In this document: positions 18,482 through 29,458 of the stretch, in pieces
How positions within the stretch are numbered: the first letter of the stretch is position 1
How the letters are laid out: every line of letters begins with the position of its first letter
From: Catenovulum agarivorans YM01
Lineage (GTDB): Bacteria; Pseudomonadota; Gammaproteobacteria; Enterobacterales; Alteromonadaceae
Direction: 5' to 3'
Assembly (NCBI RefSeq): GCF_000281085.1
Contig: NZ_JH767529.1
Span: 62,001 to 126,000 of the forward strand
DNA: 64,000 nucleotides
Program-made: the position numbers and the translations under genes
The notes under the pieces: model-generated
Database searches by the model: none
Told to the model about the DNA's origin: nothing
Seen by the model: only the letters and a program-made list of their open reading frames with translations

Positions 18482-18994
18482 CTAAATTTTCTTTTCTTCA
18501 GAGCTTGGTTTTTTCTGATTAACAAAAGCGTCAATCAATACACAAGCAGCCCCTATCACTATGCCCATATCGGCTACATTAAATGCTGGCCAGCGACCAT
18601 ACAGAGGAATGGTAAAATCTAAAAAATCAACCACATATCCGTAAGCAACCCTGTCGTATAAGTTACCCGCTGCGCCACCTAAAATCAGGTTAAAACCAAT
18701 TACTAACCAAATTTGTTGTTTAGGTGTTTTTGCTAACCAAAAACTCAATAAACCAACAGCGACTATCGCAATAATGGTAAAAAACCAACGTTGCCAGCCG
18801 CCACTATCAGCCAAAAAGCTAAATGCTGCACCATAGTTACGTACATAAGTCAGGTTAAAAAATTCAGTAATTTTAACGCTATCGTATAGCTGAAAACTTT
18901 GTAGTACAGCTATTTTGGTTGCTTGGTCGACGATTAGCACTAAAAGTGCTAACCAAATCCAAGCTAAACCTGTTTGTTTGTATTGAGCAATCAT
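18482..18994 (-). CDS. lspA: Lipoprotein signal peptidase (signal peptidase II)
   Basis: Inner-membrane aspartic protease cleaving signal peptides of diacylglyceryl-modified prolipoproteins. 170 residues (E. coli 164), four hydrophobic helices. Conserved blocks: VDQATKIAVL, FNLTYVRNYGAAFSFL, GGAAGNLYDRVAYGYVVDFLD (catalytic Asp) and FNVADMGIVIGAACVLID (second Asp). The ATG overlaps the last base of the ileS stop codon (TAATG), indicating coupling. Acts on, among others, the lipoprotein encoded at 32751 in this window. Confidence 0.96.
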   Translation of the reverse strand: MIAQYKQTGLAWIWLALLVLIVDQATKIAVLQSFQLYDSVKITEFFNLTYVRNYGAAFSFLADSGGWQRWFFTIIAIVAVGLLSFWLAKTPKQQIWLVIGFNLILGGAAGNLYDRVAYGYVVDFLDFTIPLYGRWPAFNVADMGIVIGAACVLIDAFVNQKKPSSEEKKI

Positions 18995-21819
18995 TAGGCA
19001 AATTGTCGGCTTTCGCCTGCTCCGTCGATATTAGTTACACAACGGCCACATAAGCTTGGGTGCTCGGCAATTTGACCAACTTCTTCACGGTAATGCCAAC
19101 AGCGATCGCACTTTTTGCCTTGGCTCGGCTGAATGGCAATTTTTAATCCAGCTATTTCAGTAGCGGCTGCATCACCAGCTTGTTCAAGCGGCTGAATATC
19201 TGCTTTTGAAGTAATCAATACAAAACGCTGTTCATCTTCCAATTTAGCTAATAATGCATATAAATTTTCATCAGCAAAAATTGAAACTTCCGCTTGTAAA
19301 GAAGCACCTATCACTTCTTCACGACGCGCCACTTCGATTAAACGGTTGACTTCATCTTTCACTGCCATAACTTGTTGCCAGTCAGCATCAGATAATTTGG
19401 CACTTTCTGGTAACGGCGCTAATTTGTCGTACCAAGTTTGCGTGAAGATAAATTCATCGCGCTGACCTGGTAAAGCAGCCCAAATTTCTTGTGCGGTAAA
19501 ACTTAATACAGGCGCCATCCAACGAGTCATAGCTTCGGCGATTAAATACAATGCAGTTTGGCAAGAACGACGCGCATGGCCATCCGCTTTCGCTGTATAT
19601 TGTCTGTCTTTAATCACATCTAAGTAGAAACTACCCATATCAATTGAACAGAAGTGCATTAATTTTTGCACTACCTGAAGAATTTGATACTCGTCGTAAG
19701 CTTTAGTGATCTCTTGTTGTACCTCATAAGCTTTAGCGACAGCCCAACGGTCTAACTCAACCATTTCATCTAACGCAACCATATCAGTTGCTGGCTCAAA
19801 ACCATTTAAGTTAGATAATAAGAAACGTGCTGTATTACGAATACGACGATAGGCATCGGCTGAGCGTTTAAATATTTCATCAGAAACCGTGATGTCTGCT
19901 GTATAGTTGGCAGAAGCTATCCACAAACGCAAAATATCTGCACCAAACTTGCCAATAATTTGTTGTGGGCTCACTGTGTTACCGATTGATTTAGACATCT
20001 TGCGACCGTCTTTATCTACGGTAAAACCATGAGTTAATACTTGCTGATACGGTGCTGCATCTTTCAAGGCTATGCCTGTCATTAATGACGACATAAACCA
20101 ACCACGGTGTTGGTCTGAACCTTCTAAATATAAATCAGCTTGTTTTTTAGTATAAGTATCACGTGCATCTACCACACAAGCGTGAGTTACACCTGAATCG
20201 AACCAAACATCTAAGGTATCAGGTACTTTTACATAAACTTTAGCATCTTCAGCTGACAATAAGTCAGTTGGTTCTATATCAAACCAAGCTTGAATGCCTT
20301 TTTCTTCAACTTGTTTAGCAACAGTTTCAATTAATGCAGGAGTGTCTGGGTGTAATTCGCCGCTTTCACTATGCACAAATAAAGCAATTGGCACGCCCCA
20401 AGTTCGCTGACGAGAAATACACCAATCTGGACGGCCTTCAACCATATTAGAAATACGGCCTTCACCCCAAGCAGGGATCCATTTAGTCTTTTTAATTTCA
20501 GCCAATGATTTTTCACGTAAACCCGCTTTATCCATAGAGATAAACCACTGTGGTGTTGCGCGGAAAATAATTGGTGTTTTATGACGCCAACAATGCGGAT
20601 AACTATGTGGATACGCATGATGATGGACCAAAGCACCATTTTCACTTAACAAATCAACAATTGGTGTATTTGCTTTGCTAACGTGCTGGCCTTCAAACAA
20701 AGGTGTGCCCGGTAAATAAACACCATTTGCACCAACAGGGTTAGCAACTTCTAAATTGTATTTTGCACCAACTACGAAGTCGTCTTGACCATGGCCCGGA
20801 GCTGTATGCACACAACCTGTACCTGATTCAGTGGTAACGTGTTCGCCTAAAATCACAGGCACAGTAAAATCGTAGAATGGGTGTTGTGCTTGGGCGTTTT
20901 CTAACGCAGCACCTTTGCAAAAACCAAGTGCATGATATTTATCAAAACCAAAACGATCCATGGCTGATTTAACTAGATCAGAAGCTAGGATTAAACGCTC
21001 AGGATTCTCACCTTCAACTTGCACTAAGGTGTAGTCAAGTTCAGGGTGAATTGCAACAGCACGGTTAGCCGGTAAAGTCCAAGGTGTAGTGGTCCAAATA
21101 ACCACGGAAATATCACCTTGACCACTATGCCCATCTGGATGATCAAACTTATCGGCAATCGACTCATCAATTAATTTGAAACGTACATCAATTGCGGGTG
21201 ACTCTTTATCTTTATATTCAACTTCAGCTTCAGCTAACGCAGAACCACAGTCAGTACACCAATGAACAGGTTTAAAACCTTTTTCTAAATGGCCGTTTTC
21301 AACAATTTTGCCGAGTGAGCGAATAATATTGGCTTCAAATTGGAAATCCATGGTTAGGTATGGCTTGTCCCACTCACCTAATACACCTAAACGAACAAAG
21401 TCTGCTTTTTGCCCTTCAACCTGTTTGGCAGCATAAGCACGGCATTTTTCACGGAATTCTGCAGCTGAAACTTTATGGCCAGGTTTGCCAACTTTCTTCT
21501 CAACTTGTAATTCGATTGGTAAACCATGACAGTCCCAACCTGGTACATACGGCGCGTCAAATCCAGATAAAGTTTTAGATTTGATAATAATATCTTTCAG
21601 TACCTTATTTACTGCATGGCCTAAGTGAATATCACCATTTGCGTATGGAGGGCCATCGTGTAATACGAATTGCTCACAACCTTGGCGAGCTTGACGAATA
21701 GCCTGATATAAACCTTTTTGTTGCCATGCTTTTAACATACCTGGTTCGCGCTTAGCTAAGTCGCCACGCATAGGGAAACCAGTTTCTGGTAGATTTAAGG
21801 TACTTTTATATTCACTCAT
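18994..21819 (-). CDS. ileS: Isoleucyl-tRNA synthetase
   Basis: Class I synthetase charging tRNA-Ile with editing of valine; 941 residues from the ATG at 21819 (E. coli 938). HIGH motif region [17 protein letters not shown], editing domain with [15 protein letters not shown] and [21 protein letters not shown] loop [12 protein letters not shown], and C-terminal zinc-binding cysteines [14 protein letters not shown] and LCGRCVTN. The start at [20 protein letters not shown] matches the family; the longer TTG-started frame to 21864 would overlap ribF and adds no conserved residues. Confidence 0.98.
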   Translation of the reverse strand: MSEYKSTLNLPETGFPMRGDLAKREPGMLKAWQQKGLYQAIRQARQGCEQFVLHDGPPYANGDIHLGHAVNKVLKDIIIKSKTLSGFDAPYVPGWDCHGLPIELQVEKKVGKPGHKVSAAEFREKCRAYAAKQVEGQKADFVRLGVLGEWDKPYLTMDFQFEANIIRSLGKIVENGHLEKGFKPVHWCTDCGSALAEAEVEYKDKESPAIDVRFKLIDESIADKFDHPDGHSGQGDISVVIWTTTPWTLPANRAVAIHPELDYTLVQVEGENPERLILASDLVKSAMDRFGFDKYHALGFCKGAALENAQAQHPFYDFTVPVILGEHVTTESGTGCVHTAPGHGQDDFVVGAKYNLEVANPVGANGVYLPGTPLFEGQHVSKANTPIVDLLSENGALVHHHAYPHSYPHCWRHKTPIIFRATPQWFISMDKAGLREKSLAEIKKTKWIPAWGEGRISNMVEGRPDWCISRQRTWGVPIALFVHSESGELHPDTPALIETVAKQVEEKGIQAWFDIEPTDLLSAEDAKVYVKVPDTLDVWFDSGVTHACVVDARDTYTKKQADLYLEGSDQHRGWFMSSLMTGIALKDAAPYQQVLTHGFTVDKDGRKMSKSIGNTVSPQQIIGKFGADILRLWIASANYTADITVSDEIFKRSADAYRRIRNTARFLLSNLNGFEPATDMVALDEMVELDRWAVAKAYEVQQEITKAYDEYQILQVVQKLMHFCSIDMGSFYLDVIKDRQYTAKADGHARRSCQTALYLIAEAMTRWMAPVLSFTAQEIWAALPGQRDEFIFTQTWYDKLAPLPESAKLSDADWQQVMAVKDEVNRLIEVARREEVIGASLQAEVSIFADENLYALLAKLEDEQRFVLITSKADIQPLEQAGDAAATEIAGLKIAIQPSQGKKCDRCWHYREEVGQIAEHPSLCGRCVTNIDGAGESRQFA

Positions 21820-21841
21820 TTTTTTGCCGTATTCCTGATAG

Positions 21842-22774
21842 TTATTCTGCTCTTTCAAGCGCAAAAAATTGTTTGGCGGTTTGACAGTCTAATACAATTT
21901 GCTGCTGCAATGCCGCTAAAGATTCAAATTTCTGTTCAGCACGAATTTTGTGCCTAAATATGACCTGCAAGCGCTGTTGATATAAGTCACCTGCAAAATC
22001 AAAAATATGTACTTCTAATTGGTTCTGTTTACCATTTAACGTTGGTCGGTAACCAACATTCGCCACAGCATCGTATAAACGTCCGTCTAATTTAACCTGT
22101 ACTGCAAATACGCCAGAGACAGGTGAAACTTTGCGATGCATCAGAATGTTAGCGGTTGGAAACCCTATGGTGCGACCATTTTTTGCACCATGTACCACAG
22201 TACCCCACACGCTATAAGGCCGACCTAATAACCTTTGTGCGCCAACAAAATCATCATTTGCCACACGCTCGCGAATGGCTGTACTGCTCACACGTTCAGA
22301 CTGCAATATACAACTTTGGGTATCTTCGACGCTGAAATGGTATTTTTTGGCTAAAACTTGCAACAGCGCAAAATCACCTTGGCGCTTACAACCAAATTTA
22401 AAATCATCACCAATAACTAGGTGTTTTACCCCTAACTTGTTGACCAATAAATCACTGACAAATTCCTCAGCTGGTAAATTGGCAAACGCTTGGTTGAAAC
22501 GCACACACAAAAGTCGGTCAACATGTGGTTGTAATAATTGGTATTTATCGCGCCAGCGAATTAGCCTAGCAGGCGCTGCAGCCGGGTTAAATACTTCAAC
22601 TGGTTGAGGTTCAAATGTCATCACAACTGAAGGTAAGTGGTGTTTTTCGCTGCTAGCCTTTAACTGCGATAACACAGACATATGGCCCAAATGCACACCA
22701 TCAAAATTACCTATGGTCAAAACACAGCCTTTATGCTGCGGTTTGATGTTATGTATACCTCGGATTAACTCCAT
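21842..22774 (-). CDS. ribF: Bifunctional riboflavin kinase / FAD synthetase
   Basis: 310 residues (E. coli 313). The N-terminal FMN adenylyltransferase domain shows [39 protein letters not shown] and [16 protein letters not shown]; the C-terminal riboflavin kinase domain shows [11 protein letters not shown] and [10 protein letters not shown]-like [13 protein letters not shown]. Makes FMN and FAD from riboflavin. ATG at 22774. It lies 22 bases before ileS, as in many gammaproteobacteria. No FMN riboswitch is visible upstream. Confidence 0.97.
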   Translation of the reverse strand: MELIRGIHNIKPQHKGCVLTIGNFDGVHLGHMSVLSQLKASSEKHHLPSVVMTFEPQPVEVFNPAAAPARLIRWRDKYQLLQPHVDRLLCVRFNQAFANLPAEEFVSDLLVNKLGVKHLVIGDDFKFGCKRQGDFALLQVLAKKYHFSVEDTQSCILQSERVSSTAIRERVANDDFVGAQRLLGRPYSVWGTVVHGAKNGRTIGFPTANILMHRKVSPVSGVFAVQVKLDGRLYDAVANVGYRPTLNGKQNQLEVHIFDFAGDLYQQRLQVIFRHKIRAEQKFESLAALQQQIVLDCQTAKQFFALERAE

Positions 22775-22825
22775 GCCAGCCCACTAACTATAAAATTCGG
22801 CGCGATTATAACTTAGCTAACAAAA

Positions 22826-24382
22826 CTATGCAGCTTTCAAATGACAAAGTCTTAAACCAATTGCAAATAATGACAATAAATACACCACACCACCAACTCC
22901 AATTAAACCAGCCAACCAGAGTGAACGCATTAAAGTATCCATTTCAAGCCACAATTGACGCTCTGGCATCAGATAATAAATGGCCAGTAACATAAACATG
23001 CTTGCAGCAATAACTCGAACCAGTGTCAAAACACTTTGTTTAGTTAGATGATAAACACCTTGTTTGTGTAAAAAATAATATAAACAGCCAGCATTAAACA
23101 AGGCTGATAAGCTGGTTGCCATGGCTAAACCAACATGTTTAAACGGATAAATCAGCATCAAGTTGAACACCATATTTAACACCATGGCATAAATACCCAC
23201 TTTGACTGGCGTTTTAGTATCTTGGCGCGAGAAAAAACCACTGGCTAAAACTTTAATCCACATAAAACAAATCAGTCCGGCGGCATAAGCCATCAAGCTC
23301 AAGCGGCTTTGTGCGGCATCAAATGCGCTAAATTCACCGCGCATAAATAACACCATTAACATAGGTTCAGCGAGTAACATCAAACCAAAACTTGAAGGTA
23401 TACCTAAAATACATACCATACGTATGCCCCAGTCCATAGTATTAGCAAAGTCTTGTTTGCCCGCATTGACATGCTCTTTAGACAGCTGAGGTAGAATCAC
23501 TGTCGCTATGGCTATACCAAATAAACCAAGTGGAAATTCCAACAAACGGTCTGAATAATATAACCAGCTGATTGAACCAAATTGAAGAAAGCTTGCAAGT
23601 ACAGTGTCTAATAACAAATTAATTTGACTTACAGATACACCGAACAGCGCAGGTAACATTAATAAACGGATTTTTTTAACCCCAGGGTCGCTCCAACCCC
23701 ATTGTGGGCGACAAATCAATCCAGCTTTGTGCAAAAAAGGCAGTTGGAAAACAAATTGGATAATACCGCCGAAAAATACCCCCCACGCCAAGGCAAACGC
23801 AGGTTGAGCAAAATTGTCAGCAAAAAATATCGCTGCAGTGATCATACTGATATTGAGCAACACTGGGGTAAAAGCTGCCGCGCCAAACTTGCCCCAAGTA
23901 TTAAGCACAGCGCCAGCCAGCGCAGTTATCGCAATAAACATTAAATACGGAAAAGTAATTTTGAGCATTAAGCTCGCAAGTAAATAGTTTTCTGTGCCCG
24001 GCCCACCATTTAAATAATCTAGAAACCAGCCTGTACCAAATAACGCAATGACTACGGGGGAGCCTATTACCCCCAATATGGTGGTGATCATCACTATAGT
24101 GCCGAGCGTACCGGCAACTCGCGCAATCAGTAACTTAGTTTCATCTAAACTTTTATTTTCTTTATATTCAGTTAATACAGGGACAAATGCCTGAGCAAAA
24201 GCGCCTTCAGCAAATAAACGGCGAAGAAAATTAGGAATTTTATTAGTTAGGATAAATACGTCAGCAGCGGCACCTGCACCGAGTAAATTTGCGATAATAA
24301 CATCACGAACTAAACCCAACACACGTGATACTAATGTCATCGCGCTAAAAATAATGCCAGATCTTAATAAACCTTTCGCCAA
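22826..24382 (-). CDS. murJ: Lipid II flippase MurJ
   Basis: Polytopic inner-membrane flippase that exports the peptidoglycan precursor lipid II. 518 residues (E. coli 511), 14 or so helices of the MOP superfamily. N-terminal LRSGIIFSAMTLVSRVLGLV and RDVIIANLLGAGAAADVFIL are diagnostic; RRLFAEGAFAQAFVPVLTEY and FPLGLFGIAIATVILPQLS follow. The start appears to be TTG at 24382 (M-A-K-G-L-L); no in-frame ATG fits the family alignment, and only a weak GGA lies upstream. Divergent from rpsT, as in many relatives. Probable first gene of the ribF-ileS string (51-base gap). Confidence 0.95.
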   Translation of the reverse strand: MAKGLLRSGIIFSAMTLVSRVLGLVRDVIIANLLGAGAAADVFILTNKIPNFLRRLFAEGAFAQAFVPVLTEYKENKSLDETKLLIARVAGTLGTIVMITTILGVIGSPVVIALFGTGWFLDYLNGGPGTENYLLASLMLKITFPYLMFIAITALAGAVLNTWGKFGAAAFTPVLLNISMITAAIFFADNFAQPAFALAWGVFFGGIIQFVFQLPFLHKAGLICRPQWGWSDPGVKKIRLLMLPALFGVSVSQINLLLDTVLASFLQFGSISWLYYSDRLLEFPLGLFGIAIATVILPQLSKEHVNAGKQDFANTMDWGIRMVCILGIPSSFGLMLLAEPMLMVLFMRGEFSAFDAAQSRLSLMAYAAGLICFMWIKVLASGFFSRQDTKTPVKVGIYAMVLNMVFNLMLIYPFKHVGLAMATSLSALFNAGCLYYFLHKQGVYHLTKQSVLTLVRVIAASMFMLLAIYYLMPERQLWLEMDTLMRSLWLAGLIGVGGVVYLLSLFAIGLRLCHLKAA

Positions 24383-24559
24383 AAGTGTTTTCCAATTTCA
24401 TATTTTGCTGGCGCTGGAGTATACTAGACGGCGTTTATCATTCCTATGTTTGTTAGTAATTGTTCAAATAAATCGACTGCGATTTATTCAGGCAGGATCA
24501 CCTAGACATAATGCGATGGAAATGAGATGGACAAAAGTGCATTTTTTGTCCGAAATTAA

Positions 24560-24588
24560 TTGACATTTACCCTTTTTACAGGCATATT
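24560..24588 (+). promoter_or_regulatory. sigma-70-type promoter of rpsT
   Basis: TTGACA (24560-24565), 17-base spacer, CATATT (24583-24588), about 50 bases upstream of the rpsT start. The -10 matches the consensus only partly; the -35 is perfect. Confidence 0.6.
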
Positions 24589-24639
24589 TCCGCGCCTTTA
24601 TTAAGGGTATCCCTGTTTTCGATTTTTAGGAGTTTAGTT

Positions 24640-24900
24640 TTGGCTAACATCAAGTCTGCTAAAAAACGCGCGGTTCAAGCTGAGAAAAGTCGCCAGCATA
24701 ATGCAAGCCGTCGTTCTATGATGCGTACATATTTGAAAAAAGTTGTTGCCGCTATTGCAGCTGGTGACAAAGAAGGCGCAACTGCTGCTTTCCAAACTGT
24801 TCAACCATTGTTGGATCGTTTCGCATCACGTGGTTTAATCCACAAAAATAAAGCTGCACGTCATAAGAGCCGTTTAGCTGCTCAGATCAAAGCTTTATAA
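24640..24900 (+). CDS. rpsT: 30S ribosomal protein S20
   Basis: 86 residues (E. coli 87), lysine/arginine-rich helical protein: [53 protein letters not shown]. Binds 16S rRNA early in small-subunit assembly. The start codon is TTG, preceded by AGGAG; rpsT of E. coli also starts with UUG, which contributes to its autoregulation. Ends in an intrinsic terminator. Confidence 0.98.
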   Translation: MANIKSAKKRAVQAEKSRQHNASRRSMMRTYLKKVVAAIAAGDKEGATAAFQTVQPLLDRFASRGLIHKNKAARHKSRLAAQIKAL

Positions 24901-24925
24901 TTCGCAATTTTTTAAATTGCAGAAA

Positions 24926-24961
24926 AACCAGAATCCGGTGAATACCGATTCTGGTTTTTTT
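24926..24961. terminator. Bidirectional intrinsic terminator between rpsT and a convergent gene
   Basis: ACCAGAATC (24927-24935) pairs with GATTCTGGT (24947-24955), flanked by an A-tract on the left and a run of Ts (24955-24961) on the right. It can stop rpsT transcription and, in reverse, the GGDEF-EAL gene ending at 24966. Confidence 0.9.
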
Positions 24962-24965
24962 ATAG

Positions 24966-27872
24966 CTAATTTTCGCTTACTGCTGTTACTGTCAGTTTTT
25001 CAACTAACTGCTTAGCCGTAATTGGCTTGGAAAAATAGTATCCCTGAAAATGGTCACAGCCCATTTTGTCTAACGCTAAATATTGTTCCTGCGTTTCAAC
25101 CCCTTCAGCAACCACCCACAAGTTTAAATGTTTGGCAATAGATACCATAGACTCTACTAAAGGTGCAGCTTTAATCCCATCAACTTCGTCGATAAAGGCT
25201 TTGTCGATTTTTAATTCATCTAGCGGCAACTCACGTAAATAAGACAAAGAAGAATAACCTGTGCCAAAGTCATCTAACGCAATTTTAAAACCCACTTTGC
25301 GCAATTCAGCCAGTTTGTTTTTGGCTTCATCAACATTCTGCAATAAACCTGTTTCTGTTAGCTCCAAAGTAATTTTATTCGGATCTATTTGTAACTTATC
25401 AACTTGGGCAATTAATTTCTTGGCAAATTTATGATCTGCAAATTGCCATGCCGATACATTAATGGATAAACGTTGAAAACACTCAAATTGATTGAGAACC
25501 GACATTTGTAATAACGCAGTCTCTAATACCCAATCACCTATGGCGTGAATTAAACCTGTTTCTTCGGCAAGTGGAATAAACTCGGCGGGTGAAACAAAAC
25601 CATTTTGATCGCTGATCCAGCGAATTAACACTTCCGCACCATAAATTTGTTGTTCAGCATTGTACTGAGGTTGATACAAAAGCGAAAACTCACGCTGGGC
25701 AATGGCTCTTTTCAGATCTTGCTCCAATGAAATGCGTTGCTCGACTTTATGCTGAATAGCGGGGTCAAACACATAAAACTGGCCACGGCCTAATTCTTTC
25801 GATTGCATCAAGGCTGTTTCCGCAAAACGTAAAATCTCTAATTTATCGAAACTATGCAGCGGAAATAAACAAATACCAGCACTCGCTGCAATGTTAACTA
25901 TGCGTTCACCAACTTGAATAGGTTGGCTAATCAACTGAATAATAGAATGGGCTAACCTCTGTGCATACAGAGTTATATTGTCTGCTGATTGAGGCTGACA
26001 AATTATCACAAATTCATCACCGCCATAACGTGCGACTAACGCCTCATTAAGCGAAGCAAGTCTGTGACCAACCGTACGTAAAATTTCGTCTGCAACATCA
26101 TTGCCTAAAGCGTCATTGACAAACTTAAAATTGTCTAAATCAATCAGCAATAGAGCAAAATTTTCTTTGTTTCTCTGCAAGTAGCTAGATAATTTAGCCA
26201 ACAAGCTCGCTCTGTTGGGCAATTGGGTTAGGTAGTCATAATAGGCTAGATTTCTTATTTCTTGCTCCGCGCGCTCCATTTGCAACTCAGAGCTTGCCCT
26301 AGCAGCAAAAATATTCAGGATCTCTTGCCCTTGGTAGCCTATATCCAACTCTTCCACACTTAACAAAGTTAATAACCCTATGGTGTGGCCTTCGGCATCT
26401 GTTAATGCAATCCCCAGATAACCTTGAATATCCATCTCTATTAACAGCGTATCTTTAGGGTACTCATCTTGTACACCTTTTGGATACCAGCATACTCCTG
26501 TTGCTTTTGCCTGTTCACATGGGGTGTGCTCTAACGCGTAGGTAAAGTTGTCAACTATTTTACCTCTATACGCCACAGCCAAAGTTTTAGCAGTCGTTTG
26601 CTGTTGCTCTAACTGAGCGATAAACACATAGTCCACCGGAAAAATTTGGCTTAAGTTCTCGACCATAGAGAGATAAAAATTATCACCTCGGCCAACAACA
26701 CCTTGGGCAATTTTATTAATTGCCTGCTCGACATACTTTTCTTGTGTAACATCTTTGATACGTATGCAAAAGTGTGTCACTTGGTTATTACGATCATGAA
26801 GCGGAAATATGTAAATTTTTAGCCAAGCATTTGCATTAATTTTATTAGCAATAGACCAATGGGTTAAATCAACTTTATTCAATTGAATTTCTGGTAACTT
26901 GCTATTATTTTTATGCAAATTTAAGACAAATTGATGGCTTTCAAAACTATGGCGCAAAAATTCAACCAAGTTGAAACGATTTTCCGCTAAGTCACTGTGC
27001 CAAAAACGCTTACTAGCAGCATTGGCCTGTTCTACTTCACCTTGCAAGTTTACAACGTGTGTGGCAATTGGGTCTTCAGCTACGAGCTGAATAAGTTTAT
27101 CCCGCTCTTTTTCTATTTGCCCTCTTTTGTACACTTCTTCACGTAAAGCTTTAGTACGTTGGCGCAATTTAACATCCGATAGTTTAAATTCATAAATAAG
27201 CGCGGCACACATCAAGCCGATAAAAATTAAAAAGCCGAACCCAACCAAAGGAACGCTCTGGTACAAACCCCAGTTAGCTAAATAAACGAAAAAGGCAAGG
27301 ATAGTTTGGATGACAAAATACACCCCTAGTGCAAGAGCTACCGGTTTATGCCCAGCGTGAAATAATCTTTTAGCAATAAATAACGCCAAGGCCATGCCAA
27401 TAAAAAAATATAAAAACCAAGCATGGCTCCACCAACTCGCTTCCCCAACCATGACATAATAATTGACACCATCAAATTCAACTTGTTGAAGAGCAGGTAA
27501 ATTTGCAAATCGAGTTGTATAAGGCAATAAATAATTGGCGACAGAAAAAACACAACCTATCAACAAAAAGCCATAAAGTGTCTGCACATCCCATTTAGAT
27601 TTTTTATAACTGTATAAAAAGCACAACAGTACGGCAGGAAAAAGCATGACATAAAAATTACGCAGCCTGCGCAACTCGACTTGTTGTAGCACATCAGGCT
27701 CTACAATCAGTTGCGCCGACAAATACTGGAAAGCCGTCACCATGATACATATGACGCAAAGAGATAACATGCGACCTTTATAACGGCTAACAGTAGCAAG
27801 GGCACATAACACCAAGGCAACTAAGGTACTGACTCCCACTGAAAAATAGTAAGCTTGATGTATTAGTTCCAT
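24966..27872 (-). CDS. Membrane c-di-GMP signalling protein: 7TM-PAS-GAF-GGDEF-EAL
   Basis: 968 residues. Seven hydrophobic helices (1-230) of the histidine-kinase N-terminal 7TM kind, PAS-like region (about 258-380), GAF-like region (383-533), GGDEF domain (545-705) with an intact YGGDEF at 616-621, and EAL domain (715-960) with EVLIRW at 747-752 and DDFGTGYSS. The GGDEF motif suggests cyclase competence. The EAL signature reads EVL, common in active phosphodiesterases, and the DDFGTGYSS loop is intact. Net activity cannot be predicted. ATG at 27872. Monocistronic, convergent with rpsT and divergent from the M28-like gene. Likely adjusts c-di-GMP in response to a small intracellular or membrane ligand. 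Confidence 0.93.
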   Translation of the reverse strand: MELIHQAYYFSVGVSTLVALVLCALATVSRYKGRMLSLCVICIMVTAFQYLSAQLIVEPDVLQQVELRRLRNFYVMLFPAVLLCFLYSYKKSKWDVQTLYGFLLIGCVFSVANYLLPYTTRFANLPALQQVEFDGVNYYVMVGEASWWSHAWFLYFFIGMALALFIAKRLFHAGHKPVALALGVYFVIQTILAFFVYLANWGLYQSVPLVGFGFLIFIGLMCAALIYEFKLSDVKLRQRTKALREEVYKRGQIEKERDKLIQLVAEDPIATHVVNLQGEVEQANAASKRFWHSDLAENRFNLVEFLRHSFESHQFVLNLHKNNSKLPEIQLNKVDLTHWSIANKINANAWLKIYIFPLHDRNNQVTHFCIRIKDVTQEKYVEQAINKIAQGVVGRGDNFYLSMVENLSQIFPVDYVFIAQLEQQQTTAKTLAVAYRGKIVDNFTYALEHTPCEQAKATGVCWYPKGVQDEYPKDTLLIEMDIQGYLGIALTDAEGHTIGLLTLLSVEELDIGYQGQEILNIFAARASSELQMERAEQEIRNLAYYDYLTQLPNRASLLAKLSSYLQRNKENFALLLIDLDNFKFVNDALGNDVADEILRTVGHRLASLNEALVARYGGDEFVIICQPQSADNITLYAQRLAHSIIQLISQPIQVGERIVNIAASAGICLFPLHSFDKLEILRFAETALMQSKELGRGQFYVFDPAIQHKVEQRISLEQDLKRAIAQREFSLLYQPQYNAEQQIYGAEVLIRWISDQNGFVSPAEFIPLAEETGLIHAIGDWVLETALLQMSVLNQFECFQRLSINVSAWQFADHKFAKKLIAQVDKLQIDPNKITLELTETGLLQNVDEAKNKLAELRKVGFKIALDDFGTGYSSLSYLRELPLDELKIDKAFIDEVDGIKAAPLVESMVSIAKHLNLWVVAEGVETQEQYLALDKMGCDHFQGYYFSKPITAKQLVEKLTVTAVSEN

Positions 27873-28024
27873 GCCAATAGCCTAGATAAAATTAAACAAA
27901 ACAGTGCAAAAACCCCAATTATGAATATTTTCAGCTGTCTGCTGATTATTGGCCTTTTTAATGCAGCCTTTTTAATGCGATAATATTGAGCTTAGTTGAA
28001 TTATAAATAATTAGTATTATTTCA

Positions 28025-29458
28025 ATGCAAAAATTATTGAAATCCAAGATAACTTGGTCCACTTTAATCTTTACTAATGCGTTAGTAAAATTTTGTTTTG
28101 CTGCACAGCCAATAGCAACGCTTGAACAAATTAAAAATCAAGCTCTTACTGATGATTACGCATATCATCAAATAGAAGCACTGACCACAGAAATTGGTGC
28201 TCGCCCCTTAGGCAGTGACAAAGAGCAAAAAGCACTACTTTGGCTAGAACAACAACTAACCGAACTGTCTGTTAGTCAATTGAGCAAACAGACGTTAAAA
28301 GTACGCAATTGGCAAAGACAATCGGCCAGCGCACAGGTTGTTTCCCCTTACACCCATGAATTAGTGATTGAATCTTTAGCTGGTAGTGTTTCAACTGAGA
28401 TTGATGGCATTACCGCCGAAGTGATAAAAATCAATAATTTTGATCACCTAAAGTCAGTAGAAGCAGACAAATTAGTTGGGAAAATAGTCTATATCTCGCG
28501 AAAATTAGATGAACAAACGCCAGTTGAAGATTATTTAAAAACGCAACGCGTTCGTCAACTTGGTGCCACCATAGCTGCTAATAAAGGTGCTAAAGCGATA
28601 ATTCTTCGCTCGCAAACAACAGATAAAAGCCGAACGGCTCATACAGGTGCGGTACGCTATAGCCCAAATAGTCCGTTTATCCCTGCAGCAGCCATTTCAC
28701 CAGCAGATGCGGATTTGTTAGATAGATTATTCGCGCGTAATTTACCGGTAGAGTTATCGCTAAATATTCAAAACAGTGAAGATAGTTGGGTAGATACCTA
28801 CAACTTAATCGCTACCCTAAGTTCTGACCAGAGCAAAATTAATAACAACAAAGTTGTATTTATTGCGCATATCGACTCATCAGATTTAGGCACGGGTGCG
28901 TTAGATAATGCCGCTGGTGTTGGTATAGGCTTAGGTATAATTAAACAACTGGCACCACATCAAGCTTTGCTTAAACACGATATTGAAGTTGTATTTGTTA
29001 CTGCCAGTCAATTTAACCAAAATGGCATAAAAACCTACCTTAACCACCTGCAGCATAAAAACATAATTGTCGCTGCAGAGTCTGATTTGGGTGGAGAATC
29101 TATATTCAGACTCGATACAAATATCAGTGAAGATAGCTTAAAACTTGCAGACAAAATACATACTATGGTCGCTGATTTAGGTATAGAAAGAGGCCATAAC
29201 GCTTCGGCAGGTGCGACCAACACGCAACATTTAGTCGCAAAAGATATCCCCATTTTTAACTGGGTACAAAAAACTGATCAGTATTTTAAATACTTACATT
29301 CTGCGAATGATACATTCGACAAAATTAGTTTAGAATCTATTCAGCAAAATGTCGCAATTTATAGTATCTTTTTATTCAGTGTCGCCAATCAAGGCCTGAT
29401 TTTCAGCAATCAAGTGAACGAGCATGAACAGTCCTCAAAAACAACAGCTACTGAATAA
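28025..29458 (+). CDS. M28-family peptidase-like protein, probably catalytically degenerate
   Basis: 477 residues with a hydrophobic N-terminus (about 12-27, signal peptide or anchor). The central PA-like insert (about 130-250) is followed by the M28 fold: FIAHIDSSDLGTGALDNAAG provides the H-x-D and bridging Asp, VAAESDLGG the later acidic ligand, and YFKYLHSANDT the last His. The position where active M28 enzymes carry the Glu-Glu pair (general base and ligand) reads Ser328-Gln329 in VVFVTASQFNQNGIKTYL. So the fold and most metal ligands are kept but the catalytic base seems lost. It overlaps the next gene by 35 bases. Role unknown; periplasmic if the signal is real. Confidence 0.82.
   Translation: MQKLLKSKITWSTLIFTNALVKFCFAAQPIATLEQIKNQALTDDYAYHQIEALTTEIGARPLGSDKEQKALLWLEQQLTELSVSQLSKQTLKVRNWQRQSASAQVVSPYTHELVIESLAGSVSTEIDGITAEVIKINNFDHLKSVEADKLVGKIVYISRKLDEQTPVEDYLKTQRVRQLGATIAANKGAKAIILRSQTTDKSRTAHTGAVRYSPNSPFIPAAAISPADADLLDRLFARNLPVELSLNIQNSEDSWVDTYNLIATLSSDQSKINNNKVVFIAHIDSSDLGTGALDNAAGVGIGLGIIKQLAPHQALLKHDIEVVFVTASQFNQNGIKTYLNHLQHKNIIVAAESDLGGESIFRLDTNISEDSLKLADKIHTMVADLGIERGHNASAGATNTQHLVAKDIPIFNWVQKTDQYFKYLHSANDTFDKISLESIQQNVAIYSIFLFSVANQGLIFSNQVNEHEQSSKTTATE

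Noticed and set aside
21820-21864. Longer N-terminus of isoleucyl-tRNA synthetase from a TTG
   Set aside because: It overlaps ribF and precedes the conserved family start at [15 protein letters not shown].
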